Assembly: GCA_020152595.1 (NCBI GenBank) | Contig: JAIGNY010004475.1 | Location: 1,998,501-2,062,500, forward strand | DNA: 64,000 nucleotides | Reading direction: 5' to 3' | Source of the DNA: Chiridota heheva | Taxonomy: Eukaryota; Echinodermata; Holothuroidea; Apodida; Chiridotidae | Part shown: one piece after another, positions 34,901 to 45,835 of the stretch | Layout: each line of letters starts with the position of its first letter | How positions within the stretch are numbered: position 1 is the stretch's first letter | Translations under genes and position numbers: made by a program | The notes under the pieces: model-generated | What the model was told of the DNA's origin: nothing | Databases searched by the model: none | What the model saw: the letters and a program-made list of their open reading frames with translations, nothing else

Positions 34901-37900
34901 CATTTGTTCATGCCATAATGTCAAGGTTCCTTATTAATTATTTGGATTGATTAATTGATTGATTGATTTATCCCCTACAATGCAGCCCAGTAAAAGATTA
35001 TGTAGTAACCAATGATAGATGGGGCTATGGTGATGTCTGTAAGCATGGTGGATTTTTGACCTGCGGAGATAGACACAACCCAAGTAAGTAATCAGTTCAG
35101 TTTTTAAAGAGAGTGGTACATTTCCTCCTTTTGCCATTGAGTGTGTTATTGTGTATGAGTTTTGCAACACAACTATTAATTTAATTGAAAATATATGGGA
35201 TTTTCTTTGATTCCTTGTTTTAAAATAAATGAGCTAAATTGTGACTCAGAGAGCATAGGCTGACAGTAAGAACTATGTTACAATACATTCACAGTGTGAA
35301 TACATGTGTAAGCGAGCAGAGCTAGCGTCATGGCACGTAGGTTGTTTGTCCACTCCTCCAGTGGCGTGGTAGGAGGAAGGGTGGGGAGAGGGGGGGGGGG
35401 GGGGAATCAGCGTTCTGAGGGGGCACCAAAACTGTCTTGGGAAAAAAAATTAGGCCCTGAAAAGATTGAATGAATTTGTTGTACAGAAACCAAAAACAAA
35501 CAACAGAAAATGTTTAACAAAAACTTAGCTTACTTAATGGATCCATATTTAACTAACATTCATGCAATAGGACTTGGCTTCTTCTCTGTCATTGCAGTGA
35601 GCACTCCTCGAAGAGCCATGTTTTAATGGGGTACCCACTTCCAAGCTAACATGCTCCTTTGCAGGGGGAATGCCATAACAAGGGGGAGATATCATAGTTA
35701 TTCACACAGCATGTGATCATTCTTCACTAAATCAAAGCAAAACATGTCCACAAGAACTCTGTAAATACAACACAAGTCTTTTACAAAGATTAAATTAGCT
35801 CAGACAGGCTAATATTATAGCGCACAACTGCTGCAAGCTGGAGGATGAGGGATTGTTCTCGCTGATAGTAATTGGCCAGAGAACACATCTTTAAAACTGA
35901 CTGAATGCACAAATGTCAGCTTCACTTCTTACAGGCTACATAACTACCTTCCCCAAGTATTTCTCAATAGACAATTACACAGTGTTTAGTCAGTTATCCC
36001 TAATCAGTTATCCCTGCAATTAACAATTTTTAAGCTCTTTCTATGCATTTTTAACAGGAAGTACACATATTCCTAGAAATAAACACATTTCCATATTAGG
36101 AGTAAATATTTGCCGTAGCTTACTATGGTGATCCAAGAAATAAACAGATGTCAGAGTGACATCACAGCCCATTCATAACTTTTCTCCCTCAAATATACCA
36201 AAATATCAACAAATGTCATTCTTAAGAGGTATCCATACCATTCCTGACCTCCTTTGAGGCGTATCAATCTTGTATTTCCAATGAGTTGTCTCAAGGACCT
36301 TAACATAAAGGGGTCACTGAATCGTATCTGGACATCCAAAATCATCGGGTGCATGTGAAAACATCCTGATGTTTTATCGACAATTTTGCCAATGTACTAT
36401 TTTGATAATTGGGTATGTAAACATATACGGGTATGGGGAGGGTACTAGTATTTGGAGTGTTAGTCTTAGTCTGTTTTTCATCCTGCAGCTGATGAAGCTG
36501 TACCTTCAAAGAGCCATTAGTCAACTGACTTACCTCTACAGAACTTCCTGGGTTCTTACCTCTACATAACTCCCTCGGTTCTTATCTCTACAGAACTCCC
36601 TGGGTTCTTACCTCTACAGAACTCCCTGAGCTCTTACCTCTACAGAACTCCCTGGGTTCTTATCTCTACATAACTCCCTGGATTCTTACCTCTACATAAC
36701 TCCCTGGGTTCTTACATCTACAGAACTCCCTGGGTTCTTACCTCTACAGAACTCCCTGGATTCTTACCTCTACAGAACTGCCTGGGTTTACACCTTCTGT
36801 GTCGACAAGGTATAACTCACCATGCCTCTTATGTTTACCTAACGATACCGCATGACTGTTCAAATTTACAATCCTAATTGGGCCCGTCCCTTACTCACCT
36901 TCACTAATGTTCTAGCTACCAGAACGTTTTTGGGCAACAAACTTGTGTCTATCGATTCAACATAAGCCAAATATTCTTTACCACCAGGACAATTCCTACA
37001 AAGAGCCAAAAATAATCATTTCCTTACCCTCTGGTATCGTAACAGGTTTATCATCAACCACCCTCACATACCCAACTACCAGACTCAGAAGCAAAGTTCA
37101 ACTTGGCCTCGACTGACCTTAAGGTTTTGCACCAAGTTTTATTTTTGACTGTATGTGACTGCTTGAAATAACTTGGACTAAAAGCCCCAAGCAACAAATC
37201 TCTACATTTGCTAATTACACTCATACCAAGGAGCACTGGATCTCTAGAAATAGCATTATCAACATACTTTACCTTCCTTGAATTTGTCCCTAGTATTTCA
37301 ATATCCATTTTTAATGTAAAAATGTCCTTTAGGAACTAATAAATGAATATTGAACCCAAAAAGGATAAAACCATGAGTGAACATTCAATAAAACACAGAA
37401 AACCAATATATGAGGATACCGGAAAACTTTTGAGTATTCTGATAGAATAGCAATAACAATGTGGTCTGAGATTTATGTAGAAATATCAACACAAATTATA
37501 TGTTTAAGATAACTTACAGATTTGGATCCAGTAACTAATATAACTGTAAAACCTGTGTACACACTTAAATAAATCTAGAGTTTATTTGAGAAAGCTTCCG
37601 CTCTAATTCACTTGGATGGTGGACCTGTAGACATCTCTTCTCTGTCGTTGAAACACAGGAATACAGTTCTATGTTTATTTCGGCACAAAAATATAGTCCT
37701 TGCATGTATTAATCAGAATAATAGTTTCAGTCTCTGGAACGGTGTATAATGATCAGATGATTGAAAATAAAGTTATTTCTGATGCTTTTAATGTCCTGCT
37801 TCAGTACAGTGGTTTACACAAATCTAGCTTCTCACAAGATGGTGATGGAAAATATCAAAACAATTATTTAAAGTTGTTAGTTCTGCCCATGAACTGCAGA

Positions 37901-40900
37901 GTAGGAAAAGGTTCAAGTGAAACAAAGTATAATTGCGAATTCAAGCTGCAAAAACTTTCGGGTGAATATTGTCTGGAACAAGACTCAATAATTTCTTCAG
38001 TCAACAGATATTGTACTTGGTTGATGGTTTCGATATCTTTTTTTTTTACAGCGAAGTTTAAAGAGTTTAAGTTTTGCTCTACTAGTACATATATTACTAC
38101 AAGCGTACATATGTTACTAGCCACATCACTCGTTTAACATCATTTCTGCGATGCGTGACAATATTTTATGATTGTTTTATTGCATTGCGTTGGAATAGAA
38201 AGAAAGCAAACACTTTATAATTCTTGTAAGTTAAGATTTATTCTTGTAACATACAATTCTGAAACAGAAACAGTCTGCAATTGGTAATATTATGAAAATC
38301 CATACCCAGGTTGTATTTTCGCAACTGGGTAAGAACACAATCGGTCGGGTACCCGTATATTTTGGGTACCTGTGTAAACACCACAAGCATGTTTACTATA
38401 AGGAGAAATTTCAGCTCCTTACACAGGAATTACGAATACTGTGTTCATTTCAAGACTACTGGCAGTTGGCTTAAATTCTTGCAAACTCACTTATCTAACC
38501 TTTCCGTTGATCTGAACTACTTCCATTCTGGATATTTCAGACATAGTGAAGGCTTACTGTACTTTTGTTAAAGGTCTTATATTGGTTCAAAAGAGTTAAA
38601 ATGTGAGCAGATCAGTTTTGATCCCCTCATTAATGAAGTTGGTGAAGAGGGGATATTGCTTCCTTACTGTTTGCCTGTTTGTTCGTCCATCCACATTTAT
38701 TGTCCGTCCGGCCTCTTGCATTGTTCAACTACTGAGGAACACGTCTGCCCGAAGAAGGGAATTCCAACTATTTTTATGAAAATAAATTTATATAAAGGAG
38801 ACTTGCTGTGAAAGAGTAAAGAACAAATGCATTCCAGACTTGAATAGCAATTAAAGGATTTGTTTTGGCATGAAAAAAGCAGAACAATAGAGCTGAACAC
38901 TCAATAGAATTTATGATTAGTGTCTTGGAAATGAATAGCAAAAGACACAATGCATTTCAGACATGAATAGCAATTAAAGAATTTGTTGGGTGGAAAAAAA
39001 ACCAGAACAATAGATCTGATGACTCAATAGAATTTATAAGTAAGTGTTGTGGGAATGAATAGCAAAAAAAACCTGTCTTCGCTTGAATAGAGTGGAAACA
39101 GAATAGACTTAGATAATCTCCAATTTAATCTGCAATGAATTTTTATTCTGATTTGGTAGATAGATCAGCCCTATCTGGTTTATAAGGGGGAAAAAATGAG
39201 CATGTTTTTATTGGGAGTGATATATTTAAGTTAAGGGAGAGGGGGAGCTGTGGTGCAATGATGTAAGTAACGGTAATAGAAAAGGTTGGAATGATAAGTT
39301 GGTTAGGAGTGTATTTGGTAGATGAGTGGATGGCAAAAGGTGGATTTTGTTAATTGGTGAATGGATGATGGTAGGTGAATGGATGATGATAGGTAAATGG
39401 GGGATGGTAGGTGAATGAGGATGGTATGTGAACGAGGCATGTTGGGGAATAGAGGATGGTAGATAAACGGAGGATGGCAGGTGAAGAGGGATGGTGCATG
39501 GATGGGGCATGTTGGGTGATAGAAGTGTGGGGATGGGAGTTAGAGAAAGAATGTTAGGTGGAAGATAATTGAATGATTGGTAGATGTTGAAATTGAGATG
39601 AAGGTGGGATGGCATGGGGGACAGGATAGGATGAAATATGGGACAGGGTGACATGTGGGACAGGGTGCCATGTGTGACAAGGTGCCATGTGGGACAGGGT
39701 GACATGTGGGTAAGGGTGCCATGGAATGTGGGACAGGATGTTATGGCATATAGAACTAGAGTACATGATGGCATGTGAGACAGGGTGGCGTGGCATGTGA
39801 AACAAGGTAGTGTCATGGCATTTATGACTGGCTGGGGTGGCATGTGGAACAAAGTGGAATGGCATGGGAGACAAGGTGGTATGACATATGGGACAGGTTG
39901 GCATGTAATGGAATAACATCTAAATTTCAGGTGGGATAGCATATGAGATAGCATGTGGGATAGGATGGAATGGCCTGTAGGTCAGTGTAGGATGACACAT
40001 GGTACAGGAAGGGATGACATGTGGGGCAGGGTAGGATGGCACATAGTACAGGAAGGGATGGCACGTGAGGCAGGGTGGCATGGTGTATGGGACAGGAAAG
40101 GATAGCATGTGGGACAGGGTGGCATGGTATATGGGACAGGGTGGCATGGTATATGGGACAGGGTGGCAAGGCATAAAGTAAGATGTCATCAGATTCTTAA
40201 TTGCAAATGTGATGGCATATGGGTCATGTGGTGTAATGGTATCTGGATTTCATGTATGATTTCCTGTAGGGAGGGATGTTATGTGGGACAGAGGGTGGTA
40301 TGGCAGTTGTGACAGAGGGTGGAAAGCATGGCGGCAAAGAGATTTGTATCATTTGCGAAGTCAGGTTGAATTTTGCTGTTTGATTTATGGCTATTGAAAC
40401 GTTTGATCAATTTGTAATTGATGCTAAATTTGTGATGTATGACTGGGTGGACAGCACAAAATCTTTATGTAATTCTTTTAAATTTCTTTCCTACATCTCA
40501 GTAACTGAAATTTATGGAAAAGTCTATTCCATCTAGAATTTTATTTGAAGAGGGGGAGGGGGTTGTTATGGAATGGGCAATTTCTAATTGATTGTGATGA
40601 AATTTTGTGTTACTTTCATGGTTTTTGCTTCTGATGCTAATAGCATAAGGAAGCTATGCTGGCCATGTGTATGTATGTGTGTGGGTGTGTGTTTGTTTGT
40701 GACAGCAAGCTTATAAGCATGGTATCTCAAGAATGGTAAACTCGATTCATGTCTCACTTGGTACACATATTGCTCATGGTCTGAAGATGTGCCCCATTGT
40801 TTTTGTTGGTGATGTCATGCATATTAATGTGTTGGTGGGCTTTTGTACAAATTGATGTACAAATCTTAAAATGCTCATATTGTAGCAACCACATGTTTGT

Positions 40901-43900
40901 TGTATTTTATATTTGGCATAATTATGATGTTATTTAGTGTGCACATGGTTGTGGTATAAAAACGTTAAATTTCATTAATATGCATAGTGGGCGGGACTTA
41001 ATATGATTTTGCTGAAAAGAGCTTATAAACATGGTATCTTAACCCTTACTCTACCAGCACTTTTTTGAAAATGCGCTCGGGAGGCAGGGCCAAAGACGGG
41101 ACACCCGAAACGGCGATAATATCGCCGCGTGGTAGAGTAAGGGTTAATCAAGACGTGATTATTGAAGGCTCCTCTGTCTCCTAGGCAGAAAAGTCGGGCC
41201 CCTCCCACTTTCGGGACCCGCTGGGCCGCCCACCGGGATCATGCTGCCTATATTTTCGGGTTGGCGTATATGTTGCGGGTTGATGAAGCCTTACTCTACC
41301 AGCACTTTTTTGAAAATGCACTCGGGAGGCGGGGCCAAAGACGGGACACCCAAAACGGCGATAATATCGCCGCGTGGTAGAGTAAGGGTTAAGTAAACTT
41401 GATTCGTGTCATGTCAGATATTTCATGATATGCAACACTTAATACAAAATCAATCAGCATGAAAAAAAGGTTCATTTTGGTTCTGATTAATAAAATGCAA
41501 AGCAAATCACTTTATGTGCATCTGTAAATGTCCATATATCTTTAAGTTGTTATACTGTATCAAGTCAATGTATCAAAAGGTAGCAATATATATTATCTAC
41601 GCTGAAGCAAATTTTACATAAACACGTTATTCAGTGTGTCTATTTAAGAAAGTATCCGATGTAATAAGTGCCCAGGCGCGCTTAGGAAAATAGAATTGCA
41701 CCTCTTTTTAGTCCCGTACAGTGGGCTATTCGATACACTGCATTGTGTGAACTGATTCTACATATACTAACCCCACAATAAGCACCACAAAAACATTAAG
41801 CATCAGATGCAAAATAAGCAAATAATGTAGCCAAAATTATTTTAAGTCTTCAATTCAATCAAATAAAGTATGTTATCAGTCAGAATTTGTTGGATGGGCG
41901 CTTATTAGAGTAGAAGACGTCGAATACAGTATTTAAGCTCGCAAGAAGTTTTTGGAACACTTTGACAGTATCCATTATATAAACTTTTCTATATTTTAGT
42001 CTCTGTATTGAATTATTTTTTTGTCCATTTTATTCTGATGAAATAGATGAAATGAAATAAGTTGATTTGCCAGTGTGTGAATTGCTAAAATTGATTTTTG
42101 GGTTGTTTTTTCCTTGATGCTCAGAAAAAGTTCTTGCTCGCAAATGGGAGAGTTGCATGACCATTGATGAGGGGTCGTGGTGTTACAACAGAGGTACACC
42201 ACTTTCCCATTATATGAGCTCCAAGTCAATCATTCATAGCCTAATCTCAGTTGTCAGGTATGTGTCAACATTTGATTGGAATGACTTCTTGATTTCATCA
42301 TAAATTTATTTGTCAGGCCTGTGACCTAGATTTTCAGTTAGTATTTTGGAAGAATCTTATATTTGCATTGAATTATTTGGGTTTTTAAGAAAAGCAAACT
42401 GTTGTTGAAATTAGAACAATAGTTATCTCATCACCAATCCCTTTGATAGATATACAATATATTTAATAAGTATTTTGTTAACATATTACCCACCATTAGT
42501 GCACACATTTAAAACAGCTCTTCCAGTTATTATACAGAATTTATTTCCCCATGTTTGTCAAATTCACTGATTTTCACCCCACTTCAAACAAAAGATTTGC
42601 AAAATTATACTGACAATGAAAAAAAACTTCTGGACATATCAGGCATTTCCCAGAGTGATTAATTCTGATGAGTGTATGTTGAGACTTAATACCCATAAAC
42701 AAAATCAATGCAAACCTAGATCAAGTATTTTGCTGACAAAAATATCTGAAAATCATTAATCTAAGGAACAGGAGATATATACCTTTGAAAGATTATAATG
42801 CAGTGGCTCAGCTGTGAAGAGAGTTAAATGTCACTGTTTGATTCCTGTCAATTTCTGCTCTGTTTTATTGAGCAAGAGACTATGATATTTGCTTCTCAGC
42901 ATTACTTAGGGGAGTGGGAATTAATCTGCTATTGACTGGCGTCTGTTCTAACTAATTCAATTGCATCAATTGCTAATTAGCACTGTCTGTATGGGCAGTT
43001 GTGGTTCGAGAAAGGAAAAATCTGTTTGTTAAAGAAAAAAGATGCAACTTATTTTTCTGGAAATTATAAATAATTGAAATCAATTTTTGACATAGATAAG
43101 AAAAAGTATCTTACCACATCTTGCATACTTAAAAACAAATTCAAATATTTGCAGCTTCTAATAATCTCACTTTTTGAATGAACGACTTTACTTTTTTTAA
43201 ATAACTTTTCTTTTTTCTTAGTTGTGGAGGAAATTTCCTGTTAAATTTTGGACCAACCCACGATGGACGAATCATGCCAGTTTTTCAGGAACGTCTACGT
43301 GACATGGGAGCTTGGCTGAAAATCAATGGAGAATCCATCTATGAATCCTCTCCATGGGATCATCAAAATGATACCATCACCAAGAATGTTTGGTGAGTAA
43401 CAATTACATTCTCTTGTCTTTATTGCAGTGGTAGTCGGCTAGGAGTATAGACTTTTTCAAATCTGAATTCAGCAATTTTGGAAAACTAATTGAATTAATG
43501 GCACATAGTTGAAATTTATGCACGGTATGGGACCAAGCATATGCTCTAATCATATATACATTAAACATGAAGGTAAAACATGCATAGGCGGCGGAATGGG
43601 GAGGGGCGGAGGCTTGTTTCCAAATCCCTCAAATGTTTAAAAAGTGCCCTTTCAGAAAAGAAAAGTGCCCATTTTCTGAGGAAAAAATGCCCTTTTTCAA
43701 AAGGAAAATGCTCTTTCAAAGAGGACAAGTGCTGTTTTAGAGAAGAAACATACCCTTTCAAACATCTTTTTTCTTCATATATATATATATATATGATTTG
43801 TAATTGAAGAAAGTACACAAAATATTGCCCTGAAAAGACTAAAAATTTCACACGTTTCGCATGCATACACTATTCTGAACATATTGGACAATATTAAGAC

Positions 43901-44941
43901 TTTTTATACTTAAAAAGCCTTCGCCTCTTCTTACCTTTGTTTTCCCAGCTGAAAATTTGTACAAACTCTTTCTAATAGGGCCTTTTTTAAAGTATGCGAG
44001 CAACCCCAAATTTCAATCGTGGGGCATCTTTGAAATGGGCATGCAAGGCAAAACCTTTTGTTTGCACCCGGGCCATTGTAATGACATAAACTGACGTATC
44101 CTCTCCCCATCTTCTTTGTAATGTTTAATAGGTGCTTCTTTACAGACTGACAGAGATAAGAAAAAACTGTTATTCACAATATTAAAATATATTCAAGACC
44201 CCTTATTATAATTGATCTTTTTATGGACAGATTGAAGAAAGTAACACAAATATTAAGCAAAATTCCCCAAATTTCGCTCACATGCGCCTTTAATTTAGAT
44301 TCTAGAAAGAAAAAAACATAGAATGAAACACTAACCACTGATTCGCTGAAGACTGGATGTGAATTTGGGCCATCTGGTCTAATGTATACTTAAAATAGTT
44401 ACATGTCTTATTCTTAGTAGCAAAAAAAGGACCCTTTTGCTTTTGACATTATTTTAGACATTAACTATTCCGATTCATGTGACATACAATCGCAGCTCTA
44501 GTTAGTCCATTGCAATGATTGGGGTACTTACAAAAATATCCTATTTTTATTGAACTTATTGATTTACAGTCAAAATGCATAAAGTGTTCATCAGTTTTTA
44601 TTATCATTGTTTGGTTGTTGTTTTTATCATCACTTTGTCGTCATTTGAAATATAATTACAGGTATACTACAAGACTGATTAACCTCAACCAGACCTACGT
44701 GTATGCTCATGTGCTAAATTGGCCGCCAAGTGGAATCCTCACCCTGGGTGCAGTGAACGCATCTGGACTCACAGACGTTTACATGTTTGGGTACCCGGAT
44801 CCACTCAAGTGGGTACCCCTTGGACCTAAAGGTGGGATGAACATCACCATGAGTGTGGTCACCTTTGACAAACTGCCCAATCCATATGCTTGGACTCTGA
44901 AGATTTCAAACACTTTTGATGCAAAGAAGAAGAAGCCTTAG
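28607..44941 (+). CDS. Alpha-L-fucosidase (glycoside hydrolase family 29), eight exons
   Basis: Hydrolyses terminal alpha-L-fucose from glycoproteins and other glycans, in the lysosome or secreted. Exons: 28607-28959, 29310-29416, 32719-32849, 33888-34024, 34986-35083, 42125-42257, 43222-43392, 44662-44941. All junctions are GT-AG with matching phases, giving 1410 nt and 469 residues, close to the ~466 of human FUCA1. Residues 1-20 form a signal peptide. Family motifs in order: [13 protein letters not shown] (37-49), [20 protein letters not shown] (86-105), TKHHEGW (124-130), LHFGLYYSL in exon 3, VLWVDG with the expected nucleophile D219, NDRWG (252-256), RKWESC with E284 matching the acid/base proposed for human FUCA1, and [17 protein letters not shown] (321-337). 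The beta-sandwich C-terminus ends in a Lys-rich tail. No break is seen, so the gene should encode an active enzyme. Confidence 0.93.
29310..29416 (+). CDS. Fucosidase exon 2 (fucose-binding HHE segment)
   Basis: 107 nt after acceptor AATCAG. It encodes [19 protein letters not shown] and [20 protein letters not shown] is a conserved GH29 substrate-site motif. Donor GTAGGT; phase 2 in, phase 1 out. Confidence 0.9.
29417..32718. other. Fucosidase intron 2
   Basis: 3.3 kb. 30850-32010 is bounded by ACCTCCGCC-type words of the kind found at ends of a dispersed element family, but I could not define ends. No coding content seen. Confidence 0.4.
32719..32849 (+). CDS. Fucosidase exon 3
   Basis: 131 nt between acceptor GACAG and donor GTAAGT. 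It encodes [20 protein letters not shown] and then PAWFHPYF, the usual GH29 'GLYYS..EWFHP' strand and loop, and ends NNYAT. One N-glycosylation sequon, NYT, is present. Confidence 0.9.
32880..33500. repeat. ~60-bp minisatellite in fucosidase intron 3
   Basis: About eleven copies with TTGTTGGACACACCCAGAAA, GGGAACCTGCATTTCTCTCA and ATTGAGAACTTTTAAC. It starts 30 bases after the exon 3 donor. Confidence 0.92.
33888..34024 (+). CDS. Fucosidase exon 4 (catalytic nucleophile)
   Basis: 137 nt between acceptor ATACAG and donor GTACAG. It encodes [20 protein letters not shown] and then VDG. Asp219 corresponds to the nucleophile of the WSDG motif, with Val for Ser here. It ends FLTWLYNQ. Confidence 0.9.
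34460..34545 (+). repeat. Dispersed repeat tail, copy in fucosidase intron 4
   Basis: Shares AATGATCT.ACCTCTC, CACAATTTGACC and GTTGTCG with 57570-57655 and ends in CAAA repeats, as the 3' end of a retroposon would. Family not identified. Confidence 0.45.
34569..34650. repeat. ~43-bp tandem duplication in fucosidase intron 4
   Basis: GTTAAATGACATAATCATTT followed by GTAAATGATGAATTATTCA occurs twice. Confidence 0.85.
34986..35083 (+). CDS. Fucosidase exon 5
   Basis: 98 nt between acceptor ATGCAG and donor GTAAGT. It encodes [19 protein letters not shown] and [19 protein letters not shown] is a strongly conserved GH29 motif. It leaves phase 1 before the 7-kb intron 5. Confidence 0.9.
36528..36790. 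repeat. 26-bp minisatellite in fucosidase intron 5
   Basis: Ten copies of CTTACCTCTACAGAACTCCC plus TGGGTT with few substitutions, so recently homogenised. Confidence 0.93.
38815..39066. repeat. Two tandem ~122-bp units in fucosidase intron 5
   Basis: Both units contain GAATAGCAATTAAAG, AGAACAATAGA and ACTCAATAGAATTTAT in order. Confidence 0.75.
39330..40330. repeat. Purine-rich minisatellites in fucosidase intron 5
   Basis: 39330-39530 has ~20-bp units of GGATGGTAGGTGAATG; 39590-40330 has ~20-bp units of GGGACAGGGTGGCATGT. Both show strong strand asymmetry (G over C). The open frames on the minus strand are repeat artefacts. Confidence 0.88.
40690..41430. repeat. Dispersed repeat interrupted by the piggyBac-like element
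   Basis: GCTTATAAGCATGGTATCTC (40709) and GCTTATAAACATGGTATCTT (41021) begin two related segments. The second is split by the TTAA insertion at 41039-41392 and resumes AAACTTGATTCGTGTC, matching AAACTCGATTCATGTC of the first. Confidence 0.6.
41043..41388. mobile_element. piggyBac-like non-autonomous element at TTAA
   Basis: Inverted ends CCCTTACTCTACCA and TGGTAGAGTAAGGG, flanked by TTAA at 41039-41042 and 41389-41392. Inside is a 101-bp module present twice (41043-41143 and about 41287-41388); the first copy has its own TTAA at 41144-41147. The module carries GGCGATAATATCGCC, almost self-complementary. It interrupts another repeat (see 40690-41430). No coding capacity. Confidence 0.65.
42125..42257 (+). 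CDS. Fucosidase exon 6 (acid/base Glu)
   Basis: 133 nt between acceptor GCTCAG and donor GTATGT. It encodes [18 protein letters not shown]; Glu284 aligns with the acid/base of human FUCA1 (recollected as E289). It then runs [12 protein letters not shown], leading to the strand completed in exon 7. Confidence 0.9.
43222..43392 (+). CDS. Fucosidase exon 7 (end of catalytic barrel)
   Basis: 171 nt between acceptor TTCTTAG and donor GTGAGT. It encodes [20 protein letters not shown] and then the helix [21 protein letters not shown] decayed copy of this exon and its downstream intron lies at 5647-8103. Confidence 0.92.
44662..44941 (+). CDS. Fucosidase exon 8 (beta-sandwich C-terminus, stop)
   Basis: 280 nt after acceptor ATTACAG. 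It starts with the Trp split across intron 7, continues [20 protein letters not shown], and ends [12 protein letters not shown] before TAG at 44939-44941. NQT and NIT sequons are present. The 3' UTR follows; I see only weak poly(A) signals such as ATTAAA near 45296. Confidence 0.92.
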
Positions 44942-45296
44942 ATATTTTTTTCTCATAAGCCTTAAAATTTTTGTTACTGCCATGAAACATACAAGAAATT
45001 GTAATGTCTTTCTCTTAAGCAGTACTAATTCCTGTGTCCAACATGGTGAATTTACAGTCTTATACTGTATGCTAATTGCAATGTACTTATTTTTCTAATT
45101 AATGAAGCATTTTTATCCACTGAAATGCTTTTACAATATTCAGAAGGTGGATATAATCACATTTTTCTGAAGGTTTTTACAGGTATTATTGTAGGATGTG
45201 TTGTTTTAGTATTGCTTCCTGTTGTTTCAGTAAGTATTATATTACAATAGTAGATGCTCAGCTCTTTAGAATATGTTATCATTCATCATGCTATTA

Positions 45297-45835
45297 TTAA
45301 AGGTTTAGTTCAGAACAAACAAACTAATGAAGAAATCTTTCAAAGTCTTATTCCGTTGACGAGATATCTAACTTTAAAGTTTGGTATCATTTATGTAGAA
45401 ATGACTGAAATCAGACTAGTTGTGATGTCATAGCCTCAGACTCCTCAAACATTTTGTCTTCTATCATATTTTGTCCTGCGATTTTGTGGCTTAAAACCCA
45501 TGGAATATGTCAAAAAAAAGTAGTAAAACTGAATCTAGGAAGGGTATCAATAATATAAGGTTTGAGGAAAAATAAATCAAATAGTGAAAAAATTAAGTAA
45601 ACTTTCTTTAAAATACATTAAGAATTGTTAACAATGTGAGGATGAAGATGCCAACTTTCTCTAATAGACTTACAGTACTACACCAGTTATTTCTACACAG
45701 ATAAGACAGAGCTTTAAACTTGAATATCTCCTTAAATGGATTAAGATATTTGAATGTTTTCTTCACCATTTTGTTTCTTTTGAAGTCCTCTTACATGTAA
45801 GATGGACATGCTTGACCACTAAACTAATTCTTTAA
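45297..45835. mobile_element. Long-inverted-repeat (foldback) element, copy 1
   Basis: The ends TTAAAGGTTTAGTTCAG and (reverse complement) TTAAAGAATTAGTTTAG are inverted. Similarity between the arms extends about 150 bp inward. It contains ATCAGACTAGTTGTGATGTC and TTAAACTTGAATATCTCCTT, shared with copies near 17.2, 50.3, 50.7 and 51.3 kb. Non-coding. Confidence 0.6.

Noticed and set aside
36528-36790. Regularly spaced repeat resembling a CRISPR array
   Set aside because: Units are contiguous without spacers and lie in an intron.
39226-40189. Long minus-strand frames rich in Pro, His, Met and Cys
   Set aside because: They follow the ~20-bp purine-rich minisatellite and have no family motif.
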